This document shows, in pieces, positions 20,320 through 31,710 of a stretch of 64,000 nucleotides of DNA. The position numbers and the translations under genes were made by a program. The notes below the pieces were generated by a model. The model had not been told where the DNA came from. It saw only the letters and a list, made by a program, of their open reading frames with translations, and did not search any database. Numbering within the stretch: position 1 is the stretch's first letter; every line of letters begins with the position of its first letter. The DNA is from Pantoea nemavictus (GTDB lineage Bacteria > Pseudomonadota > Gammaproteobacteria > Enterobacterales > Enterobacteriaceae), in NCBI RefSeq assembly GCF_037479095.1, contig NZ_JBBGZW010000001.1, forward strand, positions 1,612,001 to 1,676,000. Reading direction: 5' to 3'.

Positions 20320-21552
20320 TTACTCCCTCCCTTGGCGCTGGGTATCGTTGCGCAGCGCATTGGCGCGACGCTGATCCATGATGCTGTCTGGACTGTATGA
20401 CGAGGTATCACTACGGCTTGCATTGCTATCAGAAGACGAAGGTGACTTCATTAAATTAGTCATTTTTTGACCGCCCTGGCCAGATTGACCACCGCGCATC
20501 AACTGATCCAATGGCAGAACCGTCAAATTGCTGCCACGATCGCTGATCAATACTTTGCGGGTATGGCTCAACACGCGTTCCATGGTTTCAATGTAGAGAC
20601 GCTCTTTGGTGATTTCCGGTGCGGCTTTGTATTCCGGCAGCAAGCGAGCGAAACGGGCAACTTCACCCTGCGCTTCTAGCACCGTACGTTCTTTGTAGGC
20701 GCGACCTTCTTCAAGGATACGCTGCGCCTGACCATTGGCACGCGGCTGGACTTCATTCGAATACGCTTCGGCTTCACGCACATACTGCTCACGGTTTTCA
20801 CGCGCGGCAATCGCATCATCAAACGATGCTTTTACTTCTTCCGGTGGACGCGCCGCCTGGAAGTTTACATCCAGCAGGGTAATACCCATATTGTACGGAC
20901 GGATGGTTTCGTCGAGCTCACGCTGCGTTTCGCTACGCACCACGGTACGACCTTCCGTCAGGATGCGGTCCATGGTCGAGCGCCCAATCACGCCACGTAA
21001 GGCGCTATCAGTGGCCTGACGCAGACTGTCGTCGGCGCTGGTTACCGCATACAGATAACGTTCTGGATCGGTTACGCGGTACTGCACGTTCATCTCAACG
21101 CGCACCACGTTCTCGTCCGAGGTCAGCATCACGCCAGACGCCGCCAGTTCACGTACGGCTTCAACGTTCACCGCACGAACCTGATCGATAAAGGTCGGTT
21201 TCCAGTTAAGGCCTGGCTCAACCAGATGGCTGAATTTGCCAAAGCGGGTGACGACGCCACGTTCCGCTTCTTTGATAGTGTAGAAACCGCTAGCCGCCCA
21301 GATAACCACGGCCGCTACGGCAACGATGCCAACAACTTTGCCACCGCTACCGCCGCTGCGCTGACCGTTATCATTCTGTTTGCCACCGCCCAGTCCGCCG
21401 AGTTTTTTACTCAGCTTACGGAAGATATCATCCAGATCAGGTGGTCCCTGATCGCGACCTCCTTTATTTCCCCCAGAGTTGCCGCCTTGATTATTGCTGC
21501 TTCCCCACGGGTCGCGGTCCTGTCCGTTATTTCCGGGCTGATTCCACGCCAT
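20320..21552 (-). CDS. hflK: HflK, SPFH protein of the FtsH modulator complex
   Basis: A 410-residue partner of HflC. A Gly/Asn/Gln-rich cytoplasmic N-terminus (about 1-75), a membrane segment (VVGIVAVAAVVIWAASGFY), a band-7 domain (AERGVVTRFGKFSHLVEPGLNWK) and a Ser-rich C-terminus follow in order. It is separated from hflX by 229 bases that contain an ERIC element, which is unusual within an operon that is compact in E. coli. Confidence 0.97.
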   Translation of the reverse strand: MAWNQPGNNGQDRDPWGSSNNQGGNSGGNKGGRDQGPPDLDDIFRKLSKKLGGLGGGKQNDNGQRSGGSGGKVVGIVAVAAVVIWAASGFYTIKEAERGVVTRFGKFSHLVEPGLNWKPTFIDQVRAVNVEAVRELAASGVMLTSDENVVRVEMNVQYRVTDPERYLYAVTSADDSLRQATDSALRGVIGRSTMDRILTEGRTVVRSETQRELDETIRPYNMGITLLDVNFQAARPPEEVKASFDDAIAARENREQYVREAEAYSNEVQPRANGQAQRILEEGRAYKERTVLEAQGEVARFARLLPEYKAAPEITKERLYIETMERVLSHTRKVLISDRGSNLTVLPLDQLMRGGQSGQGGQKMTNLMKSPSSSDSNASRSDTSSYSPDSIMDQRRANALRNDTQRQGRE

Positions 21553-21579
21553 GTCTCTACTCCATTTATTGTATTTACG

Positions 21580-21710
21580 GTTTTACCCTTCATCTTTCGG
21601 ATTGCAGCTGCGTTGGCTGCCTTCACGCACCCCAGTCACTTACCAATGTAAGCTCCTGGGGATTTGCTCAGTTGCCGCCTTGCCGCAATCCGAAATATTC
21701 GCGTAAAACC
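21580..21710. repeat. ERIC element (copy 3), inside the hflX-hflK operon
   Basis: About 130 bases with core CACCCCAGTCACTTACCAAT and GTAAGCTCCTGGGGATTTGC. The outer arms differ from the usual ERIC ends (GGTTTTAC...TTTCGGATTGC on the left, GCAATCCGAAAT...GTAAAACC on the right) but remain reverse complements. It fills most of the hflX/hflK gap, so it is transcribed with the operon. Confidence 0.88.
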
Positions 21711-21781
21711 ATAATATTTCGGCCTGCAACGATAATTACTACAACCTGAAATCTTTTTTGGGTAAGTGCGATTGGGCAATA

Positions 21782-23062
21782 TCAAACAATATAACTGGCT
21801 AGCGACGGCTCTTGCTTACACAGACGACGCCAGTCAACAATCGGCATACGCACGTGCAAACTTACACAGCCATCATCTTCATTCCATTCTTTTTCTATTG
21901 CGTGTAGCTGGTAAAAACGACTGCGTAAACGGCCTGCTTCAGGCGGCAGACGCAAATCGTACTGCGCAATTTCACCGGCTAAACGCTCTGAGAGCGCCTG
22001 CCACAACAGCGGTAGGCCTACGCCGCTCTGTGCAGATAACCAAACACGTATCGGCTGGTTCTCTTCGTTACGATCGATACGCGGCACAAAATCCTCCAGC
22101 ATATCGATTTTGTTCATGATCAACAGAGCCGGAATTTCATCGGCTTCAATCTCTTCCAGAACTTCGTTAACGGCATCAATGTTGTCATTCACGCGCAAAT
22201 CGGCAGCATCAATCACGTGCAACAGTAGTGTCGCCTGCCGCGTTTCCTGCAGGGTGGCTTTAAATGCCGCCACTAAATCATGCGGCAAGTGACGAATAAA
22301 ACCTACCGTATCGGCTAACACCACCTCACCCACATCCGCCACGTTAAGGCGGCGCAGAGTCGGATCCAGTGTCGCGAAGAGTTGGTCCGCTACGTAGACA
22401 TCCGCAGAGGTAATCGCGTTAAACAGAGTGGATTTGCCGGCGTTGGTGTATCCCACCAGCGAAACTGTTGGCACGTCAGCTTTGGCGCGCGCTTGCCTAC
22501 CCTGATCGCGCTGTTTTTCGACGCGTTCAAGCCGGGAGAGAATCTGACTAATACGACCACGCAGCAAGCGGCGGTCCGTTTCCAGCTGAGTTTCACCTGG
22601 ACCACGTAAACCGATACCGCCTTTCTGGCGTTCAAGGTGTGTCCACCCGCGAACCAAACGGGTTGCTAAATGGCGTAGTTGTGCCAGCTCGACCTGCAAT
22701 TTCCCCTCATGGGTGCGGGCGCGCTGGGCGAAAATATCGAGAATTAAGCCGGTGCGATCGATTACGCGACATTCGCACAGCCGTTCAAGATTACGTTCCT
22801 GAGCAGGAGTTAAGGCATGATCGAATAAAACGACCGATGCTCCACTCGCTTTTACCGCATCGGCAATTTCAACTGCCTTTCCTTCACCGACAAAATATTT
22901 GGGATGTGGCGCTTTACGGCTGCCCGTAATGACTTGCAGCGCTTCGACGCCCGCAGAAGAGACAAGAGTTTCAAACTCCTGCAAATCTTCCAGCTCTTTG
23001 TCTTGGGAGAACCAGATGTGTACCAGTACGGCCTGCTCACCGGCATCATAACGGTCAAACAA
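21782..23062 (-). CDS. hflX: ribosome-associated GTPase HflX
   Basis: A 426-residue GTPase (E. coli 426). The N-terminal HflX domain and a helical linker ([20 protein letters not shown]) precede the G domain, with G1 [10 protein letters not shown]3 DTVGFI and G4 NKID. HflX splits stalled or vacant 70S ribosomes during heat shock. It lies 80 bases downstream of hfq. No convincing terminator separates them. Confidence 0.97.
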   Translation of the reverse strand: MFDRYDAGEQAVLVHIWFSQDKELEDLQEFETLVSSAGVEALQVITGSRKAPHPKYFVGEGKAVEIADAVKASGASVVLFDHALTPAQERNLERLCECRVIDRTGLILDIFAQRARTHEGKLQVELAQLRHLATRLVRGWTHLERQKGGIGLRGPGETQLETDRRLLRGRISQILSRLERVEKQRDQGRQARAKADVPTVSLVGYTNAGKSTLFNAITSADVYVADQLFATLDPTLRRLNVADVGEVVLADTVGFIRHLPHDLVAAFKATLQETRQATLLLHVIDAADLRVNDNIDAVNEVLEEIEADEIPALLIMNKIDMLEDFVPRIDRNEENQPIRVWLSAQSGVGLPLLWQALSERLAGEIAQYDLRLPPEAGRLRSRFYQLHAIEKEWNEDDGCVSLHVRMPIVDWRRLCKQEPSLASYIV

Positions 23063-23142
23063 GCTATAACCTCGCTAAAATAAAATAACCAGGACAGGAA
23101 AACGCTCTCGTTCTCCAGCCCTGGCTTTACGGCAGCGCAAAA

Positions 23143-23472
<330 letters not shown>

Positions 23473-23570
23473 TTATATGCTTGTTGTTTGTTGCTTTAAG
23501 AACCGTGGTTCAGAAAAACTGCGTAAAAATTTGCGCACGATAACGAACCAATTGTACACAATCATCCCTG

Positions 23571-24512
23571 CTACGCACTAACTGCCTTAAGCACCGCATT
23601 ACGCGCTAACTCTGGCTCATCACTGTTTAACCAGTGTACTTCAGGCCAGCCACGTAACCAGGTCATCTGGCGTTTAGCGAGCTGCCGAGTGGCGCAAATT
23701 CCCCGATAAACCATTTCGTCGTAATCGATTTCACCTGATAGATAAGACCACATCTGGCGATAACCCACACAACGAATGGAAGGCATGTCCGTATGCAAAT
23801 CACCTCGCGCAAACAGTGCACGAGCCTCCGCTTCAAATCCTGACGCTAGCATCTGGTCGTAACGCAACGCAATGCGTTGATGTATCAGCTCACGACTCGC
23901 AGGAGCGATAGCAAACTGGTACACGTCGTAGGGTAACGCTTCGCCGGAAGTTTTTGTCAGTTCCGTTAAAGTTTTACCCGAAATAAAAAAAACTTCCAGT
24001 GCTCGCGAAAGTCTCTGCGGATCATTCGGATGAATACGACTACCGGCGACCGGATCGATTTCACACAGCTGGCGGTGCAAGGCTTCCCAACCTTTCTCCG
24101 CCGCCATTTGCTCTATCCGCTGACGCACCTCGGGATCGGCCGAGGGCAACGGCGACAATCCTTCAAGCAAAGCCTTGAAATAGAGCATGGTTCCACCAAC
24201 AAGCAACGGAATCTTCCCCTTCCGGGTGATTTCCGCCATTTCTGCCAACGCATCGCGACGAAACTCTGCGGCGGAATACGCTTCCGCAGGATCGCGAATG
24301 TCCAGCAAACGATGGGGCGCCAGTGCTAACTCTTCTGCCGACGGTTTCGCCGTGCCAATATCCATCCCGCGATAGATTAAGGCAGAGTCAACGCTAATAA
24401 GTTCCACCGGAAGCTCCTGACGCAGCGAAATCGCTAATGCCGTCTTACCGGAGGCGGTAGGCCCCATCAAAAAAATTGCCTTTGGCCGGCTAGCCTGGTT
24501 TAGTTCACTCAT
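23571..24512 (-). CDS. miaA: tRNA dimethylallyltransferase MiaA
   Basis: A 313-residue enzyme with the P-loop [10 protein letters not shown] (17-26), the [17 protein letters not shown] substrate segment and the [18 protein letters not shown] motif. It transfers a dimethylallyl group to A37 of tRNAs that read UNN codons. Its start overlaps the end of mutL by 8 bases, as in the E. coli amiB-mutL-miaA-hfq operon. Confidence 0.98.
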   Translation of the reverse strand: MSELNQASRPKAIFLMGPTASGKTALAISLRQELPVELISVDSALIYRGMDIGTAKPSAEELALAPHRLLDIRDPAEAYSAAEFRRDALAEMAEITRKGKIPLLVGGTMLYFKALLEGLSPLPSADPEVRQRIEQMAAEKGWEALHRQLCEIDPVAGSRIHPNDPQRLSRALEVFFISGKTLTELTKTSGEALPYDVYQFAIAPASRELIHQRIALRYDQMLASGFEAEARALFARGDLHTDMPSIRCVGYRQMWSYLSGEIDYDEMVYRGICATRQLAKRQMTWLRGWPEVHWLNSDEPELARNAVLKAVSA

Positions 24513-26361
24513 GCTTCAACGCGTTAATCGCGCTCTCAATCTCAATGGTCTGTAACAGACCTGAAGGCGGCGACTTCAGCAGTTGCGGACAGAGCCTTTC
24601 CAGCTCTGCCAGCAGTGCAATCGCCTGCGAGTGATTCCAGTGAGCGTCTTCTGCATCATCTCGACGCGCCAGCCATTGAGCCAACGCGGATACAGAAATC
24701 TCTTGCTGCCGGGCCAGGTAGCCTAACAGTTCTGGAATCAAGATTTGTAAATTTTGTGTTCGTAACGGTAAAGGAACCGCGCGTAGCGTCACATGCTGCC
24801 CTTCTCGTTGTAAATCAATGCCCATTAAGCGTAGCAGCGTCGATTGCGCATCAATAACAGCCAGCTCCGGCGCAGCAATTTTCAGGCGAACCGGGATCAG
24901 CAACGGCTGCGGTTTTAATCCCTCTTCCCCTGGTTGCAGCTGGGCCTGTTTTAGCCAGCGAGCGGCAACCGCCAACGATAATAGTTGCAGTTGATTACCG
25001 CGTTCCAGCAGCGCGTAGCGTTCCTGCAACACACTTAACACGCGACCGAAACTTTGTGCGTGAGCAGCCAACGGGGCTTCACGCGCTTCAGGCTGCCTGG
25101 CGGGTATAGGCGCAGGAACGGGCGCAGCACGCGCGACCTCGGCGACTGGCGTTTTGATCAACTGCTTATAGGCCGCCCCTTCACGCGCACTGTAACTGGG
25201 TTCCTTACTTTGCCAACTCGTACTGGCGCCAGCAGCAAAACCATCACCGCTGCGCGGCGTGTTGCCCGGCTGGGCAAAGTGATTAGCCCCCGCTGCCTGA
25301 CGATTTTCTGGCTGCCACTTGGGTGCAGGTTCTTCAGCATGTGAAATGGGTAATTCCGCGGCGCGGCTGGCTTGCAGTGCACTCATCACGCCTTGCCAGA
25401 TAAAGTCGTGTACCAAACGTGACTGGTGGAAACGCACCTCATGCTTAGCCGGGTGCACATTAACATCCACCTGATGTGGATCGATCTCCAGATAGAGCAC
25501 ATATGCCGGCTGCTGATCGTCGCCAAGCTGTGTTTGATACGCCTGGCGAATCGCGTGATTGATCAGCTTGTCACGCATCATGCGTCCGTTGACGTAGCAA
25601 TATTGCAGATCGGTGACCTGACGCGAACCGTTTGGATCGGCGACCCAACCGCGCAGCGCTAAATCGTCATGCTGCCACTCAATACGCAACGCATGCTGCA
25701 TAAATGTGGTGCCACAAATCGCACCTAACCGCCGCTCCCGCTGCGCATCTTCGCTCACCGCGCGATACTGGCGCATCAGCTTGCCGTTGTGGCTCAGCGA
25801 AATCGCCACATCAAAGCGGGCCAACGCAATGCGACGGATCACCTCGTCGATATGGGTAAATTCGGTCTTTTCGGTGCGCATGAATTTGCGGCGTGCGGGC
25901 GTGTTGTAGAACAGGTCGAGCACTTCCAGCGAGGTGCCCACCGGATGCGCAGCCGGTTTCACCGTCACATCCATATCGCGCCCTTCGGCATAGGCTTGCC
26001 ACGCTTCAGTTTGATCGGCCGTGCGCGAAGTCAGGGTTAAGCGCGAAACGGAGCTGATACTGGCGAGCGCTTCGCCACGGAAACCGAGGCTCATTATCGC
26101 TTCAAGGTCGTCAAGTGACGCAATTTTACTGGTCGCATGCCGCGCCAGCGCCATCGCCAGTTCAGCTTTAGCGATGCCACAGCCGTTGTCGCGAATGCGG
26201 ATAAGCTTAGCGCCGCCTTTCTCAATATCGACATCAATGCGCGTGGCACCGGCGTCGAGGCTGTTTTCCACCAGCTCTTTTACAACCGACGCCGGGCGCT
26301 CAACCACTTCGCCTGCGGCAATTTGGTTCGCCAGCTGAGGCGGTAAAATCTGTATTGGCAT
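24505..26361 (-). CDS. mutL: DNA mismatch repair protein MutL
   Basis: A 618-residue GHKL ATPase. The N-terminal motifs are [15 protein letters not shown] (motif I), RDNGCGI (II), [10 protein letters not shown] (III) and a Pro/Ala-rich linker (about 340-430). A C-terminal dimerisation domain follows and lacks the endonuclease DQHA motif, as expected of species that use MutH. I chose ATG 26361, which gives the universal N-terminus [20 protein letters not shown]. It links MutS mismatch recognition to MutH and UvrD. Confidence 0.97.
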   Translation of the reverse strand: MPIQILPPQLANQIAAGEVVERPASVVKELVENSLDAGATRIDVDIEKGGAKLIRIRDNGCGIAKAELAMALARHATSKIASLDDLEAIMSLGFRGEALASISSVSRLTLTSRTADQTEAWQAYAEGRDMDVTVKPAAHPVGTSLEVLDLFYNTPARRKFMRTEKTEFTHIDEVIRRIALARFDVAISLSHNGKLMRQYRAVSEDAQRERRLGAICGTTFMQHALRIEWQHDDLALRGWVADPNGSRQVTDLQYCYVNGRMMRDKLINHAIRQAYQTQLGDDQQPAYVLYLEIDPHQVDVNVHPAKHEVRFHQSRLVHDFIWQGVMSALQASRAAELPISHAEEPAPKWQPENRQAAGANHFAQPGNTPRSGDGFAAGASTSWQSKEPSYSAREGAAYKQLIKTPVAEVARAAPVPAPIPARQPEAREAPLAAHAQSFGRVLSVLQERYALLERGNQLQLLSLAVAARWLKQAQLQPGEEGLKPQPLLIPVRLKIAAPELAVIDAQSTLLRLMGIDLQREGQHVTLRAVPLPLRTQNLQILIPELLGYLARQQEISVSALAQWLARRDDAEDAHWNHSQAIALLAELERLCPQLLKSPPSGLLQTIEIESAINALKHE

Positions 26362-26403
26362 GGTGGTGATCCTTCTGCGGATTGGCTCACAGGGAGCCAA
26401 TAA

Positions 26404-28065
26404 TCAGGATTGCGGAATTTTTAAGTTTTGCCCCAGCATCACATTGCTCGACTTCATGTTATTCGCCTGCATGATAGCTTTCGAGCTCACGCCATAGTGT
26501 GCTGCAATGGCCGTTAGCGAATCGCCACGCACCACTTTATGTCGCGTTGGACGGCTCGTGGCCGCAACGCTGACGCTGGATTTCGCTGGCACCTTCAAGC
26601 GCTGACCAACCCAAACCACATCGCGCTTCAGACTATTCATCTCACGTAACGTCGCCATGCTCACGCCATATTTTGCCGCAATGCCTGACAGCGTTTCGCC
26701 CCGCGTGACGGTATGACGCTGCGTCGCGCCGGTATATTGCACCGTGCCGGTCGCCGGGTTGCTGGCGACGCTAACCGCTGGTGCGCTGTCCAGCGGCCGG
26801 TTTTCCTCCTTTGGGATCGATTGCAGCGGATGCGTGAGGAAATAATTGCGCAAGCCTTTATAAATCGACTGAGCAATTTTCTCCTGATACGCGCTGCTGC
26901 CAAGCAGCCGCTCCTCCGCGGCGTTACTGATAAAGCCGGTTTCGACCAGTAAAGAAGGAATATCCGGGGAACGTAATACGCCAAGGCTGGCATGTTCCGG
27001 CAGACGTTTATGCAGCGGCGTAATACCGCGCAGTTGCTGCAAGACTTTGACGGCAACGTCATAGCCTACACGCTGTGAATGACCAAACTGCAGATCCAAC
27101 ACTGCCTGGCTGAGATAGGGATCGGCCTGGCTGTTCGCCAGCAAATCGCCTGCGCCACCCAGCAGCTCAGATTGTTTCTCTTTTTGCTCCAGCCAGTTAG
27201 CCATTTCGTTATTGGCGCGACGATTTGACAGCACCCAAACCGATGCGCCCGTGGCCGAGTGGTTTGGCGCGGCGTCCGCGTGAATCGAAACCAACAGGTT
27301 GGCGTTCTCTTTACGCGCAACCTCGGAACGGCCCATTACCGAGATGAAGTAGTCGCCATTACGCGTCAGAACCGGCTTGAACATCGGATCCCGATCCATT
27401 AGCGCCTTCAATTTCCGCGCAATTGAGATGGTGACGTTTTTCTCGTGCAAACCGTGCTGGCCGGATGCACCCGGATCCTGGCCGCCGTGTCCGGCATCAA
27501 TCGCCACAATTACCACATCGTTGCGGCTTAACGCTCCGCCGGGACGAACGGTGGTATCGCTGCTGGTGACGGCGGTAACCTGATTGGCGTTAAAGGGATT
27601 GCTCTGGCTGCGGCTCTGATTCTGGCTTTCACGCGCCGTTGTGACCGGCGCCGCGGCGGTGGTACGTTTCGCTGGCTGCATGCCGCGAATAGTGAACACC
27701 ACGCGATAATTATTGCCATCACGCTGCGTGCTGGCGCGAGTTTGTGCGGCCTGCGTCAGTTCGAACACCAGACGTAGGCTCTGCTTATCCTTCGGCTGGC
27801 TGTGACGAATGCGCTGCACAATGTTTTCACCGCTGAAATTCAACGGCAAACCTTTGATGGCGCCGCTTTGACGAATATCCAGCACCACGCGATTGGGATT
27901 ATGCAGCGGGAAAAAACCATACACCGGCTGGCCATTAAAGCTCAGCGTGACGGTAGCCTGGCTATCGCCATTCTCGACTTTGATATCTGACAAAGTGGCA
28001 GAGAGCGCCGAGGCAGAAAACAGGCACAGCAAGCCCAGTACAATGATTTTCATCCGTGACTTCAT
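26404..28065 (-). CDS. amiB: N-acetylmuramoyl-L-alanine amidase AmiB with two LysM domains
   Basis: A 553-residue periplasmic amidase: signal peptide (about 1-22), AMIN domain (about 23-120), Amidase_3 domain with zinc ligands in [21 protein letters not shown] and the catalytic Glu in [10 protein letters not shown], then two LysM modules (about 450-494 and 508-552). E. coli AmiB, about 445 residues, has no LysM. It splits septal peptidoglycan during cell separation under EnvC/FtsEX control. Its start overlaps the tsaE stop by 4 bases. Confidence 0.95.
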   Translation of the reverse strand: MKSRMKIIVLGLLCLFSASALSATLSDIKVENGDSQATVTLSFNGQPVYGFFPLHNPNRVVLDIRQSGAIKGLPLNFSGENIVQRIRHSQPKDKQSLRLVFELTQAAQTRASTQRDGNNYRVVFTIRGMQPAKRTTAAAPVTTARESQNQSRSQSNPFNANQVTAVTSSDTTVRPGGALSRNDVVIVAIDAGHGGQDPGASGQHGLHEKNVTISIARKLKALMDRDPMFKPVLTRNGDYFISVMGRSEVARKENANLLVSIHADAAPNHSATGASVWVLSNRRANNEMANWLEQKEKQSELLGGAGDLLANSQADPYLSQAVLDLQFGHSQRVGYDVAVKVLQQLRGITPLHKRLPEHASLGVLRSPDIPSLLVETGFISNAAEERLLGSSAYQEKIAQSIYKGLRNYFLTHPLQSIPKEENRPLDSAPAVSVASNPATGTVQYTGATQRHTVTRGETLSGIAAKYGVSMATLREMNSLKRDVVWVGQRLKVPAKSSVSVAATSRPTRHKVVRGDSLTAIAAHYGVSSKAIMQANNMKSSNVMLGQNLKIPQS

Positions 28066-28538
28066 GCCTGATCCCTGCCTTGCTGGAAATGGTGTAACAG
28101 CGCTTCGCCAATAGCGGAAACTGCACTTATTTCGGCTTCACGTGCCGCGTCAACGTAGCGCAGCGTCAGCGCTAAATCGGGTTCAGGCAATACGCCAGTG
28201 CCCTGTTGCGGCCACTCCACCAGACATAGCGCATCGCCGGTGAAATAGTCACGAATGCCCATAAACTCCAGCTCTTCGGGATCGGCGAGACGATAGAGAT
28301 CGAAATGGTAGAGCGTGCGCGAACCCAATTCGTAGGGCTCAACCAAGGTGTAAGTTGGACTTTTAACGTTACCTTGATGGCCGAGCGCCTGCAGAAAGCC
28401 ACGACTAAAGGTGGTTTTTCCGGCACCCAGATCGCCATAAAGATAGATCACCAGCGCGCTATTGCAGACGCGCGCCAATTGCGCACCCAGATTCAGGGTT
28501 GCCGCCTCATCGGGCAAAGGGATAACACAGCTCTTCAT
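28062..28538 (-). CDS. tsaE: TsaE, ATPase for tRNA t6A modification
   Basis: A 158-residue P-loop protein ([18 protein letters not shown], Walker [21 protein letters not shown], Walker B region). TsaE works with TsaB and TsaD in making threonylcarbamoyladenosine at position 37 of ANN-decoding tRNAs. It lies 3 bases after nnr and overlaps amiB by 4, so translation is probably coupled. Confidence 0.97.
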   Translation of the reverse strand: MKSCVIPLPDEAATLNLGAQLARVCNSALVIYLYGDLGAGKTTFSRGFLQALGHQGNVKSPTYTLVEPYELGSRTLYHFDLYRLADPEELEFMGIRDYFTGDALCLVEWPQQGTGVLPEPDLALTLRYVDAAREAEISAVSAIGEALLHHFQQGRDQA

Positions 28539-28541
28539 GCT

Positions 28542-30059
28542 TTATTGTTGGATCATCTCTGGATTAACAAACTGCCACAGCAGTTCGAACAAATCAGTGG
28601 CTAACATGCCGCGCGTACCACGCTGACGCGCAATGGCATCGGCAGTTGCCCCATGCGCGACACAGCCTGCGCAGGCTGCCTCAAATAGTGTCAATTTCTG
28701 GCCCAGCAGGGCCGCAATAATACCGCTCAATACATCGCCCATGCCGCCGGATGCCATGCCCGCATTGCCGACATCGGCAATGGCAACTTCACCCGCCGCG
28801 CTGGCAATGATCGTGCCCGCGCCTTTCAGTACCACCACGCCGCCGTAGCGTTTTACCAAGGCATGCGCTGCATGTAAGCGGTCACTTTCAATTTCACTGG
28901 TTTTCATCCCCAGCAAGCGCGCAGCTTCACCAGGATGGGGCGTAATGATGCGATTCTGACGGTTATCCTGCTTGATTGCCAGCAGGTTAAGCGCATCCGC
29001 ATCCCAAAGCATTGGCTTTTCACTGGCCGCAATCTTTTTCAGTGCCTTCTGAGCCCAATCGCGCTGGCCGAGTCCCGGTCCAACGGCAATCACATCGGCC
29101 CACTCCAGTGCCCGTTCGAGACGCTCATCACTGAGCGCATCAACCATTAATTCCGGCCGCGCGGTGAGAATCGGGCCAATATTATCTTCATGCGTGAGCA
29201 CACGTACAAGCCCGGCGCCACTGCGCAGAGCCGCTTCACCGGTCATGCGAATGGCGCCCGCCGTGCCGCTATCGCCGCCGACGACTAACAAACGCCCCTG
29301 ATCGCCTTTATGTGAGGTGGCGCGGCGCGGTTTAAGCCAGCGCGCTAAATCATTGGCGTCATAGCGTGAAACAGGTGCCTGTTCAGCGCACAGGAAGGAG
29401 GACAAGCCCAACTCATCATTATGCAAAATGCCCACGTAATCACGCGCCTTGCCGGTTAACTGGCCGGGTTTGAGGGCAATCATGCTAAGCGTGTGATCGG
29501 CGATGATGGTCGCGCCCGGCGCCGTGCCATTTGCCGCCACCAGACCAGAAGGAATATCAATCGCCAGCACCGGCGCGGCGTGCGAATTAGCCATGTCGAT
29601 TAAGCGATCGTAGGGCGCAGCTGGCGCGCGATTGAGCCCGGTGCCGAGCAGCGCATCGACTATCACATCAACTTGCTGTGGCCAGGGCGCATCCGCTGCA
29701 TGGATCACGCCGCCCGCCGCCAGCCATGCGTCTTGCGCTTGCTGCGCCTCTTCCGGCAAAGCCTTGCTGCTTTCACACGCCAGCAGCGTCACATTTACGC
29801 CTGCTGCCTGCGCCAATCGCGCCACCACATAACCATCGCCGCCGTTATTGCCGTGCCCGCACAGAACCAACCAGTACTGCGCCTGCGGCCAGAGGTGGCG
29901 AGCTAATTCATAGCTCGCCTGTCCCGCGCGTTGCATCAACTCAAATAGCGTTAAGCCCAGGCTATCGGCAGCATCACGTTCCAGTTGTGCCATCGCCTGC
30001 GCAGGCCAGACAGAGTGTGTTAAACTGCGCGCGTTTGCTTCAATTGCCTGGTTTCTCAT
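28542..30059 (-). CDS. nnr: bifunctional NAD(P)H-hydrate repair enzyme Nnr
   Basis: A 505-residue fusion. The N-terminal YjeF_N epimerase domain (about 1-225) has VLCGHGNNGGDGYVVARL. The C-terminal ADP-dependent dehydratase domain (about 230-500) has GRLLVVGGDSGTAGAIRM, ITPHPGEAARLLG and the catalytic NAGMASGGMGDVLSG. Together they repair damaged NAD(P)H hydrates. Its ATG and the divergent queG ATG share the tetranucleotide CATG at 30057-30060. A GAGAGGG site precedes it. Confidence 0.96.
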   Translation of the reverse strand: MRNQAIEANARSLTHSVWPAQAMAQLERDAADSLGLTLFELMQRAGQASYELARHLWPQAQYWLVLCGHGNNGGDGYVVARLAQAAGVNVTLLACESSKALPEEAQQAQDAWLAAGGVIHAADAPWPQQVDVIVDALLGTGLNRAPAAPYDRLIDMANSHAAPVLAIDIPSGLVAANGTAPGATIIADHTLSMIALKPGQLTGKARDYVGILHNDELGLSSFLCAEQAPVSRYDANDLARWLKPRRATSHKGDQGRLLVVGGDSGTAGAIRMTGEAALRSGAGLVRVLTHEDNIGPILTARPELMVDALSDERLERALEWADVIAVGPGLGQRDWAQKALKKIAASEKPMLWDADALNLLAIKQDNRQNRIITPHPGEAARLLGMKTSEIESDRLHAAHALVKRYGGVVVLKGAGTIIASAAGEVAIADVGNAGMASGGMGDVLSGIIAALLGQKLTLFEAACAGCVAHGATADAIARQRGTRGMLATDLFELLWQFVNPEMIQQ

Positions 30060-31197
30060 GTCATACCCTCTCGATCTTCAGCAGCTCGCTCAACAAATTA
30101 AACAGTGGGGACGCGAACTCGGTTTCCAACAGGTTGGTATTTGCGATACCGATCTCAGCGCCGAAGAGCCCAAACTGCAGGCGTGGCTGGATAAGCAGTA
30201 TCACGGCGAGATGGATTGGATGGCGCGCCACGGCATGATGCGCGCGCGTCCGCATGAACTGCTGCCTGGCACGCTGCGCGTGATTAGCGTGCGCATGAAC
30301 TACCTTCCTGCCAAAGCCGCTTTTGCCAGCACGTTAAAAAATCCTCAGCTTGGCTATGTTAGCCGCTATGCCCTTGGTCGCGACTATCACAAAGTATTAC
30401 GCAATCGACTGAAAAAGCTCGGAGAAATGATTCAGGCGCACTGCGGCGAACTCAATTTTCGTCCGTTCGTCGATTCCGCGCCCATTCTCGAACGCCCGAT
30501 TGCCGCTAAAGCGGGACTGGGCTGGACCGGTAAACATTCGCTGATTCTCAATCGTGAAGCCGGCTCATGGTTCTTCCTTGGCGAGCTGCTGATTGACCTG
30601 CCGCTGCCGGTCGATCAGCCCCAGGAAGAGCAGTGTGGGCGCTGTGTCGCCTGCATCACCATCTGCCCTACTGCCGCTATCGTCGAGCCTTACGTAGTGG
30701 ATGCGCGCCGCTGCATCTCCTATCTCACCATCGAATTGGAAGGCGCAATTCCCGAAGAGTTCCGTCCGCTGATTGGTAATCGAATTTATGGTTGCGACGA
30801 TTGCCAGCTGATTTGCCCGTGGAATCGCTACGGCCAACTGACCGATGAAGATGATTTCTCCCCGCGCGCCGTACTACACGCGCCGCCGCTGACCGATCTG
30901 TTCAAATGGGATGAAGCCAAGTTCCTGCGCATTACCGAAGGGTCAGCGATTCGACGTATTGGGCATTTACGCTGGTTGCGAAACATTGCCGTGGCTTTAG
31001 GCAATGCGCCGTGGACAGAGGAAAATATGACGGCATTAGCATCACGCAATGGCGAGCATCCGCTGCTTGATGAGCACATTGAGTGGGCGATGGCACAGCA
31101 GTTGCAGAAACGCGCAGCGCAGGCAGTAGAAGTGCAGCCAGCGAAGAAACAGCGGCTGGTGCGCGCCGTCGAAAAAGGCCTGCCACGTGATGCGTGA
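30058..31197 (+). CDS. queG: epoxyqueuosine reductase QueG
   Basis: A 379-residue cobalamin and Fe-S enzyme with two [4Fe-4S] motifs, CGRCVACITICP and CDDCQLICPWN, and a HEAT-like C-terminal region that recognises tRNA. It performs the last step of queuosine synthesis at the wobble base of GUN tRNAs. Its start codon overlaps that of nnr on the other strand, so its promoter must lie in the nnr coding region. The upstream ribosome-binding site is weak. Confidence 0.96.
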   Translation: MSYPLDLQQLAQQIKQWGRELGFQQVGICDTDLSAEEPKLQAWLDKQYHGEMDWMARHGMMRARPHELLPGTLRVISVRMNYLPAKAAFASTLKNPQLGYVSRYALGRDYHKVLRNRLKKLGEMIQAHCGELNFRPFVDSAPILERPIAAKAGLGWTGKHSLILNREAGSWFFLGELLIDLPLPVDQPQEEQCGRCVACITICPTAAIVEPYVVDARRCISYLTIELEGAIPEEFRPLIGNRIYGCDDCQLICPWNRYGQLTDEDDFSPRAVLHAPPLTDLFKWDEAKFLRITEGSAIRRIGHLRWLRNIAVALGNAPWTEENMTALASRNGEHPLLDEHIEWAMAQQLQKRAAQAVEVQPAKKQRLVRAVEKGLPRDA

Positions 31198-31223
31198 TTG
31201 AGCAGTCGCACAGGATAAAACTC

Positions 31224-31473
31224 TTTTCCACATGCTGTGAATAAAATTATCCAACTGAATAGTGACGGAGATCGTAATTTCGTCTAAAGAGTAAAATTAC
31301 AGTCTGAAATAACCAAAAATTATTATAAATCATGGGCTTGTTGGGTTTCTGTAAATAATTGCGTCACGTTTAGCGCGCAGGAGTTATTCCAGAGCCTGTG
31401 GATAACTCTGTTCAAAACAGTTTTGTATATCGGGGAAAACGCCGTCAGCACGATGCAGGCACATTGTGGATAA
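31224..31473. other. datA: DnaA-box cluster, probable datA-like DnaA titration locus
   Basis: The 434-base gap between queG and the tRNA-Gly genes holds perfect DnaA boxes (TTATNCACA) at 31236-31244, 31397-31405 and 31465-31473, all reading on the minus strand, and a one-mismatch box TTTTCCACA at 31224-31232. Weaker matches are at 31247-31255 and 31384-31392. AATCATGGGCTTG (31328-31340) matches the IHF consensus with one mismatch. In E. coli datA, with five DnaA boxes and an IHF site, lies near the glyVXY operon, and promotes DnaA-ATP hydrolysis. No gene is evident here. Confidence 0.7.
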
Positions 31474-31631
31474 CCTGTAAGGTAACTGCGACAGACTCAG
31501 GCATCATGAGTGCAAGCAAGGCGTGTAAAACTTCCAGAAAAAAACCATGTCACATGAGATCGATAAAGATCTGCAGCTGTTTTAATTCTGATTGCGCCTA
31601 AGGGCAAATAACATTAGTGAATATGAAAATC

Positions 31632-31707
<76 letters not shown>

Positions 31708-31710
31708 ATA

